DNA from: an uncultured Acidovorax sp.
GTDB lineage: Bacteria; Pseudomonadota; Gammaproteobacteria; Burkholderiales; Burkholderiaceae_C
Reading direction: 5' to 3'
DNA length: 64,000 nt
Assembly: GCA_913774625.1 (NCBI GenBank)
Contig: CAJYHL010000023.1
Coordinates: 1-64,000 of the forward strand
Below the pieces are notes generated by a model, which saw nothing but the letters and a program-made list of their open reading frames with translations, was not told the origin of the DNA and searched no databases. Both the position numbers and the translations under genes were made by a program. Position 1 is the first letter of the stretch. Every line of letters begins with the position of its first letter. Shown in pieces: positions 9,000 through 18,842 of this stretch.

Positions 9000-10236
9000 G
9001 CAGGGCTCCTGCGAAGCGCGGCACCAGCGTCCACGCGATGAGGGCCAGCGCCGCCGACCAGAAGGCGATGCCCTGCACCAGCGGCAGGACGGTGCCGCCC
9101 GGCTGCAGGCCCAGCCAGTGGCCCACGCCAAAGGCCGCCAGCATCATCATGAAACCGTTCAGCGCCGAGGCCACGCCGGCCGACTGCGGGAACGGCCCCA
9201 CCGCGCCGCTCTGCCCGCAGGGCTGGTGGATGCCATGGCCGAGCATGAACAGGTAGAAAGGCAGCAGCAGCGCCCAGGGCGATTGCCAGCCGGCCAGCAG
9301 GTGGAGCAGCAGCAGGCCGCAGCCGCCCGCGGCGCTGAGGCCGCCGGCCAGCATGACGGTGCGCACCAGGCCCAGCCTGGCCAGCAGGCGCCGGCACAGC
9401 AGCGTGCCCAGCAGGTAGGCGAGCGACGTGGACAGCAGCACCAGCCCGTAGGCCGGGCGGGAAAGGCCCAGCACGTCGATGAAGGCGAAGGACGAGCTGG
9501 CCAGGAAGGTGAAGAGGCCGCCGTAGCTGGCGGTGGTCAGCAGCGAGAACGTCCAGAACGCCGGCGTGCCCAGCACATGCCCCCAGGTGCGTGCCAGCGT
9601 GCCCGGATGCAGGGCGCGCGGATTGCGCCGCTCCAGCGTTTCCGGCAGGCGCCAGGCCACCAGGGCCAGGGTGCCGGCGGCATAGGCCGTCAGCACCAGC
9701 AGCGCGGCGCGCCAGCCCAGCCGTTCGGCCAGCAGGCTGCCCAGGGGCGCGCAGACGCAGGCGACCAGGCCCAGGCCGGTCAGCGCCTTGGACATGGCGC
9801 GGGCGCCGGCCAGCGGCGGGTACAGGTCGCGCACGATGGCGCGGGCGCACATCACCGCGGCGCCCATGGCCGCTCCCTGCACGGTGCGCCAGAAGACCAG
9901 CTGCTCCATGGACGGCGCCATCGCGCTGCACACCGAGGCTGCGGTGTAGGCGGCCAGACCCGCCAGCAGGATGGGCCGGCGGCCGAAGCGGTCGGACAGC
10001 GGCCCCCAGGCCAGCTGCGAGAGCCCGAAGGCCAGCAGCAGCGCGCTCAGGGTCAGGTGGGCGGAGGCGACGCTGGCGCCCAGCGCATGGGTGAGCGCGG
10101 GCAGGGCGGGCAGGTAGAGGTCGGTGGTGACGGGCTGGATGCTCAGCAGCAGGGCCAGCACGACGACGGCGAGGCCGGGCGGCAGCGCCGTGCTCGGCAG
10201 CGGCTCCGGCCCGGTGGCGGCGGAAGAGGCGGACAT
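8986..10236 (-). CDS. Bcr/CflA-family MFS drug efflux transporter
   Basis: This 416-residue inner-membrane protein shows about 12 hydrophobic segments and the MFS motif [12 protein letters not shown] between segments 2 and 3. The early [13 protein letters not shown] motif is characteristic of the Bcr/CflA drug:proton antiporters (DHA1 family with bicyclomycin and chloramphenicol exporters). The length is close to the family norm of about 400. It is the first gene of the minus-strand run leading into miaA, with which it overlaps by 14 bases. Specific substrate cannot be predicted. Confidence 0.88.
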   Translation of the reverse strand: MSASSAATGPEPLPSTALPPGLAVVVLALLLSIQPVTTDLYLPALPALTHALGASVASAHLTLSALLLAFGLSQLAWGPLSDRFGRRPILLAGLAAYTAASVCSAMAPSMEQLVFWRTVQGAAMGAAVMCARAIVRDLYPPLAGARAMSKALTGLGLVACVCAPLGSLLAERLGWRAALLVLTAYAAGTLALVAWRLPETLERRNPRALHPGTLARTWGHVLGTPAFWTFSLLTTASYGGLFTFLASSSFAFIDVLGLSRPAYGLVLLSTSLAYLLGTLLCRRLLARLGLVRTVMLAGGLSAAGGCGLLLLHLLAGWQSPWALLLPFYLFMLGHGIHQPCGQSGAVGPFPQSAGVASALNGFMMMLAAFGVGHWLGLQPGGTVLPLVQGIAFWSAALALIAWTLVPRFAGALHAPR

Positions 10237-10294
10237 GGCCGGCGAGGGTACCAGACGGTTCGGGCCGTCCGGGGCGGCCCGGCCCCGCGCCCCT

Positions 10295-11218
10295 TCAGCT
10301 GCGGGTGGAGGTGGGCACGGGCGTCGCGGCCAGGGCCGCCGCAGCCGGGGCCGAGGGCGGCTGCGGCGCGCCGCCGGGCAGCCGAAGCTTGAAGAAGTCG
10401 GCCAGCGCCTCGCGGTACTGTTCCTGCCCCAGGTCGTTGGTGTTGTGGTGCGTGCCGCCTTCCACCATCACGAAGCGCTTGGGCTCCTGCGCGGCTTCGT
10501 AGAGCTTGCGGCCCAGCGAGGGCAGGATCAGCCGGTCGTCGCTGCCATGCACCACCAGCAGCGGCGAGCCGATGTGCGCCACCTTGCGGATGGATTCGAA
10601 GCGCTGCGTGATGAGCCCCGAGATGGGCAGCCAGCCCCATTTGAAGGTGCTGACCACCTCGGCGATGGTGGTGAAGGTGCCTTCGACGATGGTGCCTTTC
10701 TCGTCGGGCACCTGCGAGGCCAGGTCGATGGCGATGGCCCCGCCCAGCGAGTGGCCGAAGATGTAGCGGTCGCTGTGCGGCGCCTTGTCGGCCAGCCATT
10801 TCCAGGCGGCGTGGGCGTCTTCGAGCGCGGTGGATTCGGACGGCAGCCCGGCGCTGCTGCGGCCGAAGCCGCGGTAATCCACGGCCAGCACCGAAAAGCC
10901 CATGTCGTGCATGCGGCGGATGCGCGGGGCCGAGCCGGTTACGTTCCAGCGGGCGCCGTGCAGATAGAGCAGCACGGGGGCGTCGGCTTGGGGCGAGGGC
11001 ATCCACAGGCCGTGCAACTGCTCGGTGCGGGTGGTGACGGCGGACTGGAAGTCGATCCACACGTCCTGCATGCCTTCGGCCAGCTGCGCGCCGTTCCAGG
11101 CCCGGTCGCTGGGCTGGAAGATCCACTCGCGCTGCTTGGCGTCGAGCGCGGCGCAGCCGGCGGTGATGGCCAGGGCTGCGACGACGGAGGTCAGGAGAGG
11201 CCAGCGCTTCTTCTTCAT
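10295..11218 (-). CDS. Alpha/beta hydrolase lipoprotein
   Basis: This 307-residue protein begins with a lipoprotein signal peptide: MKKKRWPLL, a hydrophobic stretch and the lipobox ITAGC with the lipidated cysteine near residue 22. The hydrolase core has an HG oxyanion motif (LYLHGARWN), the nucleophile elbow GHSLGG, an acidic residue in HGSDDRL and a histidine in GGTHHN, completing a Ser-Asp-His triad. It resembles the BEM46/YqkD type of exported serine hydrolases, so it is probably an outer-membrane- or periplasm-anchored esterase. The C-terminus is a Pro/Ala tail. The ATG at 11218 is the only start that preserves the signal peptide. It is divergent from the dehydrogenase at 11550. Confidence 0.88.
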   Translation of the reverse strand: MKKKRWPLLTSVVAALAITAGCAALDAKQREWIFQPSDRAWNGAQLAEGMQDVWIDFQSAVTTRTEQLHGLWMPSPQADAPVLLYLHGARWNVTGSAPRIRRMHDMGFSVLAVDYRGFGRSSAGLPSESTALEDAHAAWKWLADKAPHSDRYIFGHSLGGAIAIDLASQVPDEKGTIVEGTFTTIAEVVSTFKWGWLPISGLITQRFESIRKVAHIGSPLLVVHGSDDRLILPSLGRKLYEAAQEPKRFVMVEGGTHHNTNDLGQEQYREALADFFKLRLPGGAPQPPSAPAAAALAATPVPTSTRS

Positions 11219-11549
11219 GTGGATGGCAGAGTGGCGGGTCGGCGGAAAGTTCTGGGTTAACGATTTGTTGCCGGGCGACGATGACACGGCGCATGGCGCC
11301 AGCGGCTCGGGTCCATCCCGAAGATGGCTGTGCGGGCCTATGCAAGTTCCATGCATGGTTACCATCGGCCTTTCCACGGAGAAGGCCGTTGCGGGCAGGC
11401 TGTGCCGCCGCCGCGCCCGTTCGTTCCATCCGCCCCCTACCGTCCCCATCCGATGGCCGGGCAGCCCTCTTCGCCGAACGCGCTGCCTGCCCTGCCCACG
11501 GATTGCATTGCATTGAATCGAAGCATCCCTCGCTATTCGGAGTGCCGCC
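11219..11549. other. 331-bp divergent intergenic region
   Basis: This gap separates the hydrolase lipoprotein gene (minus) from the dehydrogenase gene (plus). No credible coding frame occupies it; short open frames on both strands look like chance in high-GC DNA. A small hairpin GGCCTT-9nt-AAGGCC occurs near 11369-11389. The plus-strand gene has a GGAG ribosome-binding site about eight bases before its ATG. The TTGCATTGCATTG stretch near 11505 could hold a -35 element, but I cannot assign a matching -10 with confidence. Confidence 0.4.
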
Positions 11550-12494
11550 ATGACCACCACCCCCAAGATTCCGCTGCTTTCGCTGCACACGCTGACGCCC
11601 GGCCACCAGGCGCAGATCGCGGAGCGGTACGACCTGCACTACGCCCCCACGCCGGCCGAGCGCACCGCCGCCATCGCCACGCAGGGCCATCGCTTCCGCG
11701 CCGTGCTGACGGTGGGCGCCACCGGCCTGTCGGCGCAGGAGATCGAGGCCATGCCCGCGCTGGAGCTGGTCTGCGCCCTGGGCGCGGGCTATGAAAACAT
11801 CGCCGTGGACGCGGCGCGCGCTCGCGGCATCGCCCTGGGCTCGGGCGCCGGCACCAACGACGACTGCGTGGCCGACCATGCCTTCGGCCTGCTGATCGGC
11901 ATCGTGCGCGGCCTGCGGCCCATGGACCGCCTGTGCCGCGAAGGCGTCTGGCGCGATGCCATCGGCCTGCCGCCCAACGTGTCGGGCAAGCGGTTGGGCA
12001 TCTTCGGCCTGGGCGCCATCGGCCAGAAGATCGCGCGCCGCGCCGCCGCCTTCGACATGCCCATCGGCTACCACAACCGCCAGCCGCGCGCGGGCGTGGA
12101 GCACCGCTATTTCGACAGCCTGCACGCGCTGGCCGAATGGTGCGACGTGCTGGTCTGCGCCACGCCGGGCGGCCCCGCGACCCGCCACAAGGTCGATGCC
12201 GCCGTGCTCGACGCGCTGGGGCCGCAGGGCTACCTGGTCAACATCTCGCGCGGCAGCGTGGTGGACACGGCCGCGCTGGCCCAGGCCCTGCGCGAGCAGC
12301 GCATCGCGGGCGCGGGCCTGGACGTCTATGAGAGCGAGCCCGCGCCGCCCGAGGCGCTGATCGGCCTGGACAACGTGTTGCTGACCCCGCACCTGGGCGG
12401 CTGGTCGCCCGAGGCGGTGCAGCGCAGCGTGGACCAGTTCCTGGCCAATGCCGACGGGCACTTCGCCGGGCGCGGCGTGGTGTCGCCGATCTGA
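11550..12494 (+). CDS. D-isomer-specific 2-hydroxyacid dehydrogenase
   Basis: This 314-residue NAD(P)H-dependent oxidoreductase belongs to the glyoxylate/hydroxypyruvate reductase branch of the family. The Rossmann motif GLGAIGQ lies near residue 152. The catalytic residues are R234 in ISRGSVVD, the glutamate of DVYESEP (261-263) and H281 in TPHLGGW. The NAMES-like substrate-side motif is GAGYENI. It probably reduces glyoxylate or hydroxypyruvate, or a related 2-oxo acid, in the cytoplasm. The gene is a single transcription unit divergent from the hydrolase lipoprotein. A good GGAG ribosome-binding site supports the start. Confidence 0.88.
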   Translation: MTTTPKIPLLSLHTLTPGHQAQIAERYDLHYAPTPAERTAAIATQGHRFRAVLTVGATGLSAQEIEAMPALELVCALGAGYENIAVDAARARGIALGSGAGTNDDCVADHAFGLLIGIVRGLRPMDRLCREGVWRDAIGLPPNVSGKRLGIFGLGAIGQKIARRAAAFDMPIGYHNRQPRAGVEHRYFDSLHALAEWCDVLVCATPGGPATRHKVDAAVLDALGPQGYLVNISRGSVVDTAALAQALREQRIAGAGLDVYESEPAPPEALIGLDNVLLTPHLGGWSPEAVQRSVDQFLANADGHFAGRGVVSPI

Positions 12495-12509
12495 CGGCGC
12501 CCGGGCCGC

Positions 12510-12830
12510 TCAGGGCCGCGCGTAGCCCAGGCAGGCGCCCGCGTTGGGCAGGCCCTTGCATTCGCGCTGCAGGCGCCGGTCGCGCTGGGCGGCCGTTTCC
12601 TGCGATCCGCTGGTAGCCGGCTGCTTGATGCGCACGCCGCCGCCATGGCGCGGCTTCTTGCGTGGGGCCGGTGCGGCGGCCGGGTCGGCTGCGCCCGCCG
12701 CCTCCGCCTTGCTGCGCGCATGGGCCGCCGGGGCGGCGGACAAGAGCAGCCCAGCGGCTGCCAGTGCCAGGGCCGCGCAGGCGGCCTGGGCCTGGAATCG
12801 AACGTGCTTGCGGATCGGTGTCGTCTTCAT
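12510..12830 (-). CDS. Small exported protein of unknown function
   Basis: This 106-residue protein has an N-terminal signal peptide: basic MKTTPIRKHVRF, a long alanine/leucine core and a likely cleavage after AAHA around residue 39. The mature part is Ala/Pro/Lys-rich and probably disordered. A short C-terminal block (RDRRLQRECKGLPNAGACLGYA) carries two cysteines that could form a disulphide. I recognise no domain; similar small periplasmic proteins occur in Comamonadaceae. The frame extends further upstream, but only the ATG at 12830 gives a signal peptide. It is convergent with the dehydrogenase and divergent from the aminotransferase. Confidence 0.65.
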   Translation of the reverse strand: MKTTPIRKHVRFQAQAACAALALAAAGLLLSAAPAAHARSKAEAAGAADPAAAPAPRKKPRHGGGVRIKQPATSGSQETAAQRDRRLQRECKGLPNAGACLGYARP

Positions 12831-12928
12831 GGCGTTTCCCTCCTGGGGCGCAATATAGTGCTCGAGCTTCTCCGCGGGCTGGTTTTTCCATCCTGGCCCG
12901 CTCATCTCCATCTGCCTTTTCGTCATCC

Positions 12929-14086
12929 ATGCGCCACACGCTCGCCACCCTGCAGGAATCCCGTATCCGTGAAGTCGCCAATGCCGGCATGGGCCGCAGC
13001 GACGTGCTGCCGTTCTGGTTCGGCGAAAGCGACGAAGTCACGCCGCAGGCCATCCGCGACGCGGCCGTCGAGTCGCTGCAGCGCGGCGAAACCTTCTATT
13101 CGCACAACCTGGGCCTGATGGAGCTGCGCGAGCGCATCGCAGCCTATGCCAGCCGGCTGCACGGCCCGGTGGGCGTGGAGCGCGTCGCGGTCACCTCCGG
13201 CGGCGTGAACGCGCTGATGCTGGCCATGCAGGCGCTGCTGGATGCGGGCGACGAGGCCGTCGCCGTCACGCCGGTCTGGCCCAACCTGACGGCGCAGCCC
13301 CTGGTGATGGGCGCGCGCCTGCGCTGCGTGCCGCTGCGCCCGCAGGCGGACGGCCTCTGGGCGCTGGACCTGCCCGCGCTGCTGGCGGCCATCACGCCGG
13401 CCACGCGCCTTCTGATCCTGAACGCGCCCAACAATCCCACGGGCTGGACGCTGTCGGCCGAGGAGCAGCGCGCCATCCTGGACCACTGCCGCAGCACCGG
13501 AACCTGGGTGCTGGCCGACGAGGTCTATGAGCGGCTCTACTACGAACCCACGGCCAACGGCTGCGCGCCGAGCTTCCTGGACATCGCCGGGCCCGAGGAC
13601 CGGCTGGTGGTGGTGCAGAGCTTCTCCAAGGCCTTCCTCATGACCGGCTGGCGCCTGGGCTGGCTGGTGATGCCGCCCTCGCTCACCCACCACATGGGCA
13701 AGCTGATCGAATTCAACACCTCCTGCATCAGCGTGTTCACCCAGCGAGCGGGCCTGGCGGCGCTGGCGCACGAGGCCGAGATCACGCCCCGCGTCGTCGC
13801 CCACCTGCGCTCCTGCCGCGACACCCTGGTGCCGCTGCTGCAGGCGCTGCCGGGCGTCACTGTGGCGCCGGCCAAAGGCGGCATGTACGCCTTCTTCCGC
13901 ATCGAGGGGCACGACGACTCGCTGGCGCTGGCCAAGCGGCTGGTGGCCGAGGCCGGCCTGGGCCTGGCGCCGGGCACGGCCTTCGCCGACGAGGCCGAGG
14001 GCTGGCTGCGCTGGTGCTTCGCGTCGCAGGACACGGGCCGGCTGGTGCAGGGCGTGGAGCGGCTCAAAAAGTGGCTCGGGGTATAA
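12929..14086 (+). CDS. Class I/II PLP-dependent aminotransferase
   Basis: This 385-residue enzyme belongs to the aspartate-aminotransferase superfamily (fold type I). K234 in [15 protein letters not shown] is the PLP lysine. LNAPNNPTG and [10 protein letters not shown] provide further cofactor contacts, and the C-terminal arginine lies in LRWCFA. Substrate is not obvious; relatives include alanine/valine-pyruvate and aromatic aminotransferases. I start at ATG 12929 ([13 protein letters not shown]); the open frame continues upstream but opposite the small exported protein. No strong ribosome-binding site precedes the start. The stop codon overlaps the TATAAT box proposed for rpsO. Confidence 0.88.
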   Translation: MRHTLATLQESRIREVANAGMGRSDVLPFWFGESDEVTPQAIRDAAVESLQRGETFYSHNLGLMELRERIAAYASRLHGPVGVERVAVTSGGVNALMLAMQALLDAGDEAVAVTPVWPNLTAQPLVMGARLRCVPLRPQADGLWALDLPALLAAITPATRLLILNAPNNPTGWTLSAEEQRAILDHCRSTGTWVLADEVYERLYYEPTANGCAPSFLDIAGPEDRLVVVQSFSKAFLMTGWRLGWLVMPPSLTHHMGKLIEFNTSCISVFTQRAGLAALAHEAEITPRVVAHLRSCRDTLVPLLQALPGVTVAPAKGGMYAFFRIEGHDDSLALAKRLVAEAGLGLAPGTAFADEAEGWLRWCFASQDTGRLVQGVERLKKWLGV

Positions 14087-14087
14087 T
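14082..14087 (+). promoter_or_regulatory. Candidate -10 box for rpsO
   Basis: A perfect TATAAT lies at the end of the aminotransferase gene, about 140 bases before rpsO. No good -35 hexamer sits 17 bases upstream, so the evidence is one-sided. The leader that follows contains a small TTGCA-3nt-TGCAA hairpin. Confidence 0.4.
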
Positions 14088-14225
14088 CGACCGGTTTTGC
14101 ATGGTGCAAGACGCACGCCGGTGGCCGTTCCAGCCGCCAGCGCAAGTAAACCGGGGGCGCCACGGCGCTGCCTGCGGCTTTTCCGGCCGCCAGCAGCGCT
14201 GCCGCTTCCATACAAAGGAAATCCA

Positions 14226-14492
14226 ATGATCGCATCCTCCATCAAGGCCGAAGTCGTCAAGGCCAACGCCCGCGCCGCCAACGACACCGGTAGCCCCGAA
14301 GTCCAAGTGGCCCTGCTGACGGCCCGTATCAACGAGCTGACCCCCCACTTCAAGCAACACGCCAAGGACCACCACGGTCGCCGCGGCCTGCTGCGCATGG
14401 TGAGCCGCCGCCGCAAGCTGCTGGACTACCTGAAGGCCAAGGACGCAGACCGCTACACGGCCCTGATCGCCAAGCTGGGTCTGCGCAAGTAA
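14226..14492 (+). CDS. rpsO: 30S ribosomal protein S15
   Basis: S15 binds the central domain of 16S rRNA and bridges to the large subunit. This 88-residue protein has normal length and all familiar blocks: [28 protein letters not shown], and the C-terminal RRKLLDYLK. An AAGGAA ribosome-binding site sits just before ATG 14226. The gene is followed by a terminator, a long hairpin and pnp, the classical rpsO-pnp arrangement. Confidence 0.97.
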   Translation: MIASSIKAEVVKANARAANDTGSPEVQVALLTARINELTPHFKQHAKDHHGRRGLLRMVSRRRKLLDYLKAKDADRYTALIAKLGLRK

Positions 14493-14508
14493 GCGCATTC
14501 GCATGACG

Positions 14509-14546
14509 AAACGCCTGGGTTAGCACGCTAGCTCAGGCGTTTTTTA
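14509..14546 (+). terminator. Rho-independent terminator after rpsO
   Basis: ACGCCTG (14511-14517) pairs with CAGGCGT (14534-14540) and is followed by a run of T residues to 14545. It should end most transcripts 20-50 bases after the rpsO stop, with readthrough supplying pnp. Confidence 0.85.
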
Positions 14547-14572
14547 CTTCGGAGACGCAAAAGCAGAGCGAA

Positions 14573-14636
14573 GCTGTGTCATTCCAATGGCCTTGGGACC
14601 GCCGTCCGGCACCCAGGTCCACTGGAATGGCATCGT
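14573..14636 (+). promoter_or_regulatory. Long hairpin in the rpsO-pnp spacer (candidate RNase III target)
   Basis: Bases 14576-14597 pair with 14612-14633 in a stem of about 22 positions, with only two mismatches and a few G-U pairs around a 14-base loop. There is no T-run, so it is not a terminator. In E. coli a comparable double-stranded pnp leader is cut by RNase III and mediates PNPase autoregulation; a similar role here is inferred from position and shape. Confidence 0.55.
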
Positions 14637-14660
14637 GTTCTGACTTGCCTCCGGCCCGCG

Positions 14661-14698
14661 CTGGCTGCGCGCAGCCAGCTATCAAAAAAGAAGCATAG
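14661..14698. repeat. Dispersed palindromic repeat copy next to the pnp start
   Basis: A perfect 18-bp palindrome (CTGGCTGCGC-GCAGCCAG, 14661-14678) runs into GCTAT-caaaaaagaa-GCATAG. In reverse orientation it matches the copies at 4127-4152 and 54185-54210, which share the TAGC-TGGCTGCGC core. It ends nine bases before pnp and overlaps the expected ribosome-binding region. Confidence 0.6.
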
Positions 14699-14706
14699 GA
14701 AACCGC

Positions 14707-16968
14707 ATGACCATCTTCAACAAAGTCACCAAGTCCTTCCAGTGGGGCGACAAGACCGTCGTCATGGAAACCGGCGAAATCGCCCGCCAGGCCTCCGGCG
14801 CCGTGCTGGTCAACATCGACGACACCGTGGTGCTGGCCACCGTGGTGGGCTCCAAGACCGCCAAGCCCGGCCAGGACTTCTTCCCCCTGACCGTCGACTA
14901 CATCGAGAAGACCTACGCCGCCGGCAAGATCCCCGGCAGCTTCTTCAAGCGCGAAGCCAAGCCCAGCGAGCACGAGACCCTGACCAGCCGCCTGATCGAC
15001 CGCCCGATCCGCCCGCTGTTCCCCGAGGGCTTCCTGAACGAGGTGCATGTGGTCATCCACACCATCTCGCTGAACCCTGAAGTCGATGCCGACATCGCCG
15101 CCATGATTGCCGTGAGCGCTGCGCTGTCGATCTCCGGCATCCCGTTCAACGGCCCCATCGGCGCTGCGCGCGTGGGCTACATCAACGGCGAATACGTGCT
15201 GAACCCGGGCCAGACCGCCCGCAAGAACTCGCAGATGGACCTGGTCGTCGCCGGCACCGAAGCCGCCGTGCTGATGGTCGAATCCGAAGCCCAGCAGCTC
15301 AGCGAAGAAATCATGCTGGGCGGCGTGGTGTTCGGCCACGAGCAAGCCAACGTCGCCATCAACGCCATCCATGAACTGGTGCGCGAAGCCGGCAAGCCCG
15401 TGTGGGACTGGCAGCCGCCCGCCGAAGACGAAGCCTTCGTCGCCAAGGTCAAGGAACTGGCCGAAGAGAAGCTGCGCGCCGTCTACCAGATCCGCAGCAA
15501 GCAGGCCCGCACGCAAGCCCTGCGCGAAGCCAACGCCAGCGTGATGGAAGCCCTCAAGGCCAGCGGCGAAGCCTTCGACGCCGGCAAGGTCGGCGACCTG
15601 CTGTTCGCCATCGAATCGAAGATCGTGCGCAGCCAGATCCTGGCCGGCGAGCCCCGCATCGACGGCCGCGACACGCGCACCGTGCGCCCCATCGAGATCC
15701 GCAACTCCGTGCTGCCCCGCACGCACGGCTCGGCCCTGTTCACGCGCGGCGAAACCCAGGCCCTGGTGGTCTCCACGCTGGGCACCGAACGCGACGCGCA
15801 GCGCATCGACGCGCTGGCCGGCGAGTTCGAGGATCGCTTCATGTTCCACTACAACATGCCTCCCTTCGCCACCGGCGAAGTGGGCCGCATGGGCTCCACC
15901 AAGCGCCGCGAGATCGGCCACGGCCGCCTGGCCAAGCGCGCCCTGGTCGCCGTGCTGCCGACCAAGGAAGAATTCCCCTACACCATCCGCGTGGTGTCGG
16001 AGATCACCGAATCGAACGGCTCGTCCTCGATGGCATCGGTGTGCGGCGGCTGCCTGTCGATGATGGACGCCGGTGTGCCCATGAAGGCCCACGTGGCCGG
16101 CATCGCCATGGGCCTGATCAAGGAAGACAACCGCTTCGCCGTGCTGACCGACATCCTGGGCGATGAGGACCACCTGGGCGACATGGACTTCAAGGTGGCC
16201 GGCACGACCGACGGCATCACCGCCCTGCAGATGGACATCAAGATCCAGGGCATCACCAAGGAAATCATGCAGGTCGCCCTGGCCCAGGCCAAGGAAGCTC
16301 GCATGCACATCCTGGGCAAGATGCAGGAAGCCATGGGCGAAGCCAAGGCCGAAGTCTCCAACTTCGCGCCCAAGCTCTACACGATGAAGATCAACCCCGA
16401 GAAGATCCGCGACGTGATCGGCAAGGGCGGCGCCGTCATCCGTGCGCTGACCGAAGAGACCGGCTGCCAGATCAACATCGAGGAAGACGGCACGATCACC
16501 ATCGCAGCGACCGACGCCGCCAAGGCCGACGAAGCCAAGAAGCGCATCGAGCAGATCACGGCCGAAGTCGAGATCGGCAAGATCTACGAAGGCCCGATCG
16601 TCAAGATCCTGGACTTCGGCGCGCTGATCAACCTGCTGCCCGGCAAGGACGGCCTGCTGCACATCAGCCAGATCGCCCACGAGCGCGTGGAGAAGGTCAC
16701 CGACTACCTGACCGAAGGCCAGATCGTCAAGGTCAAGGTGCTGGAGACGGACGAGAAGGGCCGCGTCAAGCTGTCCATGAAGGCCCTGACCGAGCGTCCG
16801 GCCGGCGAATTCGGCGGCCGTCCCGAGCGCGGCGAGCGTGCTGAACGCGGCGAGCGCAGCGACCGTGGCGAGCGCGGCGGCGACCGCGGCGAGCGCCGCG
16901 ACGGCGGCCGCAACGAGCAGCCCGCCCCGGCTGCCGGCTCCGACGCGGGCGCAGCCCACAACGGCTGA
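14707..16968 (+). CDS. pnp: Polyribonucleotide nucleotidyltransferase (PNPase)
   Basis: PNPase is the phosphorolytic 3'-5' exoribonuclease of the degradosome. The 753-residue protein has two RNase PH domains (about 1-220 and 310-540) around the alpha-helical linker. A KH domain with the GKGG loop lies near residue 573, and an S1 domain at about 620-690 ([18 protein letters not shown]). The catalytic half contains TRGETQ and the [11 protein letters not shown] block. The C-terminus adds a tail of about 45 residues built of RGER/RGE repeats, making it longer than E. coli PNPase and probably RNA-interacting. The spacer from rpsO holds a terminator and an RNase III-like hairpin, suggesting autoregulation. 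Confidence 0.97.
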   Translation: MTIFNKVTKSFQWGDKTVVMETGEIARQASGAVLVNIDDTVVLATVVGSKTAKPGQDFFPLTVDYIEKTYAAGKIPGSFFKREAKPSEHETLTSRLIDRPIRPLFPEGFLNEVHVVIHTISLNPEVDADIAAMIAVSAALSISGIPFNGPIGAARVGYINGEYVLNPGQTARKNSQMDLVVAGTEAAVLMVESEAQQLSEEIMLGGVVFGHEQANVAINAIHELVREAGKPVWDWQPPAEDEAFVAKVKELAEEKLRAVYQIRSKQARTQALREANASVMEALKASGEAFDAGKVGDLLFAIESKIVRSQILAGEPRIDGRDTRTVRPIEIRNSVLPRTHGSALFTRGETQALVVSTLGTERDAQRIDALAGEFEDRFMFHYNMPPFATGEVGRMGSTKRREIGHGRLAKRALVAVLPTKEEFPYTIRVVSEITESNGSSSMASVCGGCLSMMDAGVPMKAHVAGIAMGLIKEDNRFAVLTDILGDEDHLGDMDFKVAGTTDGITALQMDIKIQGITKEIMQVALAQAKEARMHILGKMQEAMGEAKAEVSNFAPKLYTMKINPEKIRDVIGKGGAVIRALTEETGCQINIEEDGTITIAATDAAKADEAKKRIEQITAEVEIGKIYEGPIVKILDFGALINLLPGKDGLLHISQIAHERVEKVTDYLTEGQIVKVKVLETDEKGRVKLSMKALTERPAGEFGGRPERGERAERGERSDRGERGGDRGERRDGGRNEQPAPAAGSDAGAAHNG

Positions 16969-16985
16969 TCGCCACCGCAACGAGA

Positions 16986-17025
16986 GCTCCCTGCGTCCGG
17001 CCTGCGGACGCCGGGGGCCTTTTTC
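16986..17025 (+). terminator. Rho-independent terminator after pnp
   Basis: GCTCCC-T-GCGTCCG pairs with CGGACGC-C-GGGGGC around a short loop and is followed by CTTTTT. It lies about 20 bases past the pnp stop. Confidence 0.85.
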
Positions 17026-17046
17026 GCTTTCATCAAGGTCATCGTC

Positions 17047-18051
17047 ATGAACCGTGTCATGCGTGCTGTCGAAATCGCCGACTTCGGGCCTCCCGAAGGG
17101 CTGCGGCTGGCTGAGCGTCCGGTGCCCGTTCCGGGCGCGGGCGAATTGCTGATCCGCGTGGCGGCCAGCGGCATCAACCGTCCCGACGTGCTGCAGCGCA
17201 AGGGCCACTACGCTCCGCCTCCCGGCGCCTCCGACCTGCCCGGCCTGGAAGTCGCCGGCGTGATCGAATCCGGCGATGCCGACGCCATGGCCCAGGCGGG
17301 CCTCGCCGTCGGCGACCGCGTCTGCGCGCTGCTGGCGGGCGGCGGCTATGCCGAGTTCTGCGTGGCGCCCGTGGCCCAGTGCCTGCCGGTGCCGCAAGGC
17401 CTCAGCGATGTCGAGGCGGCCTCCCTGCCCGAAACCTTCTTCACGGTGTGGAGTAACGTGTTCGAGCGCGGGCGCCTGCAGTCCGGCGAAGTCCTGCTGG
17501 TGCAGGGCGGCAGCAGCGGCATCGGCGTGACGGCGATCCAGCTGGCCCGCGCGCGCGGCGCCACGGTGATCGTCACGGCGGGCAGCGACGAGAAATGCGC
17601 GGCCTGCCTGGCGCTGGGCGCGCACCACGCCATCAACTACAAGACGCACGACTTCGTCGCCGAGGTCCGGCGCATCACCGATGGCCATGGCGCCGACGTG
17701 ATCCTGGACATGGTGGCGGGCTCCTACGTCGCGCGCGAGGTGGAATGCCTGGCCGAGGATGGCCGGCTGGTCATCATCGCCGTGCAGGGCGGCGTGAAGG
17801 CCGAGTTCGATGCCAGCCTGGTGCTGCGCCGCCGGCTCGTCATCACCGGCTCCACGCTGCGGCCGCGTCCGGTGGCGTTCAAGGGCGCCATCGCCCGCGC
17901 GCTGCGCGAGCAGGCCTGGCCGCTGGTGGAGTCGGGCGCGGTGCGTCCGGTGATCCACAGCACGCTGGACGCTTCGCGCGCGGCAGAGGCGCATGCCTTG
18001 ATGGAATCCAACCAACACATTGGCAAGATTGTCTTGACCTGGACCGCATGA
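17047..18051 (+). CDS. NAD(P)H quinone oxidoreductase (zinc-less MDR family, PIG3-like)
   Basis: This 334-residue protein is a medium-chain dehydrogenase/reductase. It has an N-terminal GroES-like domain ([15 protein letters not shown]) and a Rossmann domain with [17 protein letters not shown] near residue 155, but lacks the catalytic and structural zinc ligands. This places it in the quinone oxidoreductase/PIG3 branch, which reduces quinones or small enones with NADPH. The stop overlaps the tpiA start as ATGA, so the two are translationally coupled; this pairing is, from memory, common in beta-proteobacteria. A terminator separates it from pnp, so its promoter must lie in the short gap. ATG 17047 gives [10 protein letters not shown]. 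Confidence 0.9.
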   Translation: MNRVMRAVEIADFGPPEGLRLAERPVPVPGAGELLIRVAASGINRPDVLQRKGHYAPPPGASDLPGLEVAGVIESGDADAMAQAGLAVGDRVCALLAGGGYAEFCVAPVAQCLPVPQGLSDVEAASLPETFFTVWSNVFERGRLQSGEVLLVQGGSSGIGVTAIQLARARGATVIVTAGSDEKCAACLALGAHHAINYKTHDFVAEVRRITDGHGADVILDMVAGSYVAREVECLAEDGRLVIIAVQGGVKAEFDASLVLRRRLVITGSTLRPRPVAFKGAIARALREQAWPLVESGAVRPVIHSTLDASRAAEAHALMESNQHIGKIVLTWTA

Positions 18052-18797
18052 AAAAGAAACTGATTGCCGGCAACTGGAAGATGAACGGCGGCCTGGCGGC
18101 CAACCAGGCGCTGCTGGCGGCGCTGCTGGACGGCCTGAGGGCGCAGCAGCCTGCCTGCGGCGTGGCGGTGGCCGTGCCCTCGGCCTACCTGGCGCAGGTG
18201 CAGTCGCTGGTGGCGGGCTCCCCCATCGCGCTGGCCGCGCAGGACGTCTCCAGCCACGAATCCGGCGCCTTCACGGGCGAGATCTCGGCAGCCATGCTGC
18301 GCGACTTCGGCACGCGCTACGCGCTGGTCGGCCATTCGGAGCGCCGCCAATACCACGGCGAAACCGATGAGCTGGTCGCGGCCAAGGCGCAGCGCGCGCT
18401 GGCGGCGGGCATCACGCCCATCGTCTGCGTGGGCGAAACCCTGGCCGAACGCGAAGCGGGGCAGACCGAGGCGGTGGTCAAGCGCCAGCTGGCTGCCGTG
18501 ATCCACCTGAACGGCCATTGCATCAGCGAGATCGTGGTCGCCTACGAACCCGTCTGGGCGATCGGCACAGGCCGCACGGCCACGCCTGCGCAGGCGCAGG
18601 AGGTGCATGCGGTGCTCCGCGCCCAGCTGGCCGCCGCCACCGAGCGGGCCCAGAGCATCCCGCTGCTCTACGGCGGCAGCATGAATGCCGCGAATGCCGC
18701 CCAGCTGCTGGCCGAAGCGGACATCGACGGCGGCCTGGTGGGCGGTGCATCGCTCAAGGCCGCCGACTTTTTGCAAATCATCGCTGCGGCGGGCTGA
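18048..18797 (+). CDS. tpiA: Triosephosphate isomerase
   Basis: TpiA interconverts dihydroxyacetone phosphate and glyceraldehyde 3-phosphate in glycolysis and gluconeogenesis. The 249-residue protein has the full catalytic set: K11 in NWKMN, H96 in GHSERR and E167 in [10 protein letters not shown]. The phosphate loops GGSMNAAN and GGASL are near the C-terminus. Length is normal. It starts inside the stop codon of the quinone oxidoreductase gene (ATGA) and is followed 45 bases later by secG. Confidence 0.97.
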   Translation: MKKKLIAGNWKMNGGLAANQALLAALLDGLRAQQPACGVAVAVPSAYLAQVQSLVAGSPIALAAQDVSSHESGAFTGEISAAMLRDFGTRYALVGHSERRQYHGETDELVAAKAQRALAAGITPIVCVGETLAEREAGQTEAVVKRQLAAVIHLNGHCISEIVVAYEPVWAIGTGRTATPAQAQEVHAVLRAQLAAATERAQSIPLLYGGSMNAANAAQLLAEADIDGGLVGGASLKAADFLQIIAAAG

Positions 18798-18842
18798 GAG
18801 CCTGGCGTCCGCAGCCATCCATCCATTCAGGAGTATTGAAGA

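Noticed and set aside
11350-11359. CCATGCATGG palindrome in the divergent region at 11219-11549
   Set aside because: It is only 10 bp and may be chance; no second copy or adjacent promoter motif supports an operator.
10143-12461. A 772-codon minus-strand frame across the hydrolase and dehydrogenase genes
   Set aside because: It overlaps two recognisable genes and shows no coherent domain.
14533-18018. A 1161-codon open frame on the minus strand opposite pnp and the quinone oxidoreductase
   Set aside because: It is antisense to well-conserved genes, has no domain similarity and shows the His/Gln/Gly/Asp-rich composition typical of reverse-frame reading of high-GC genes.
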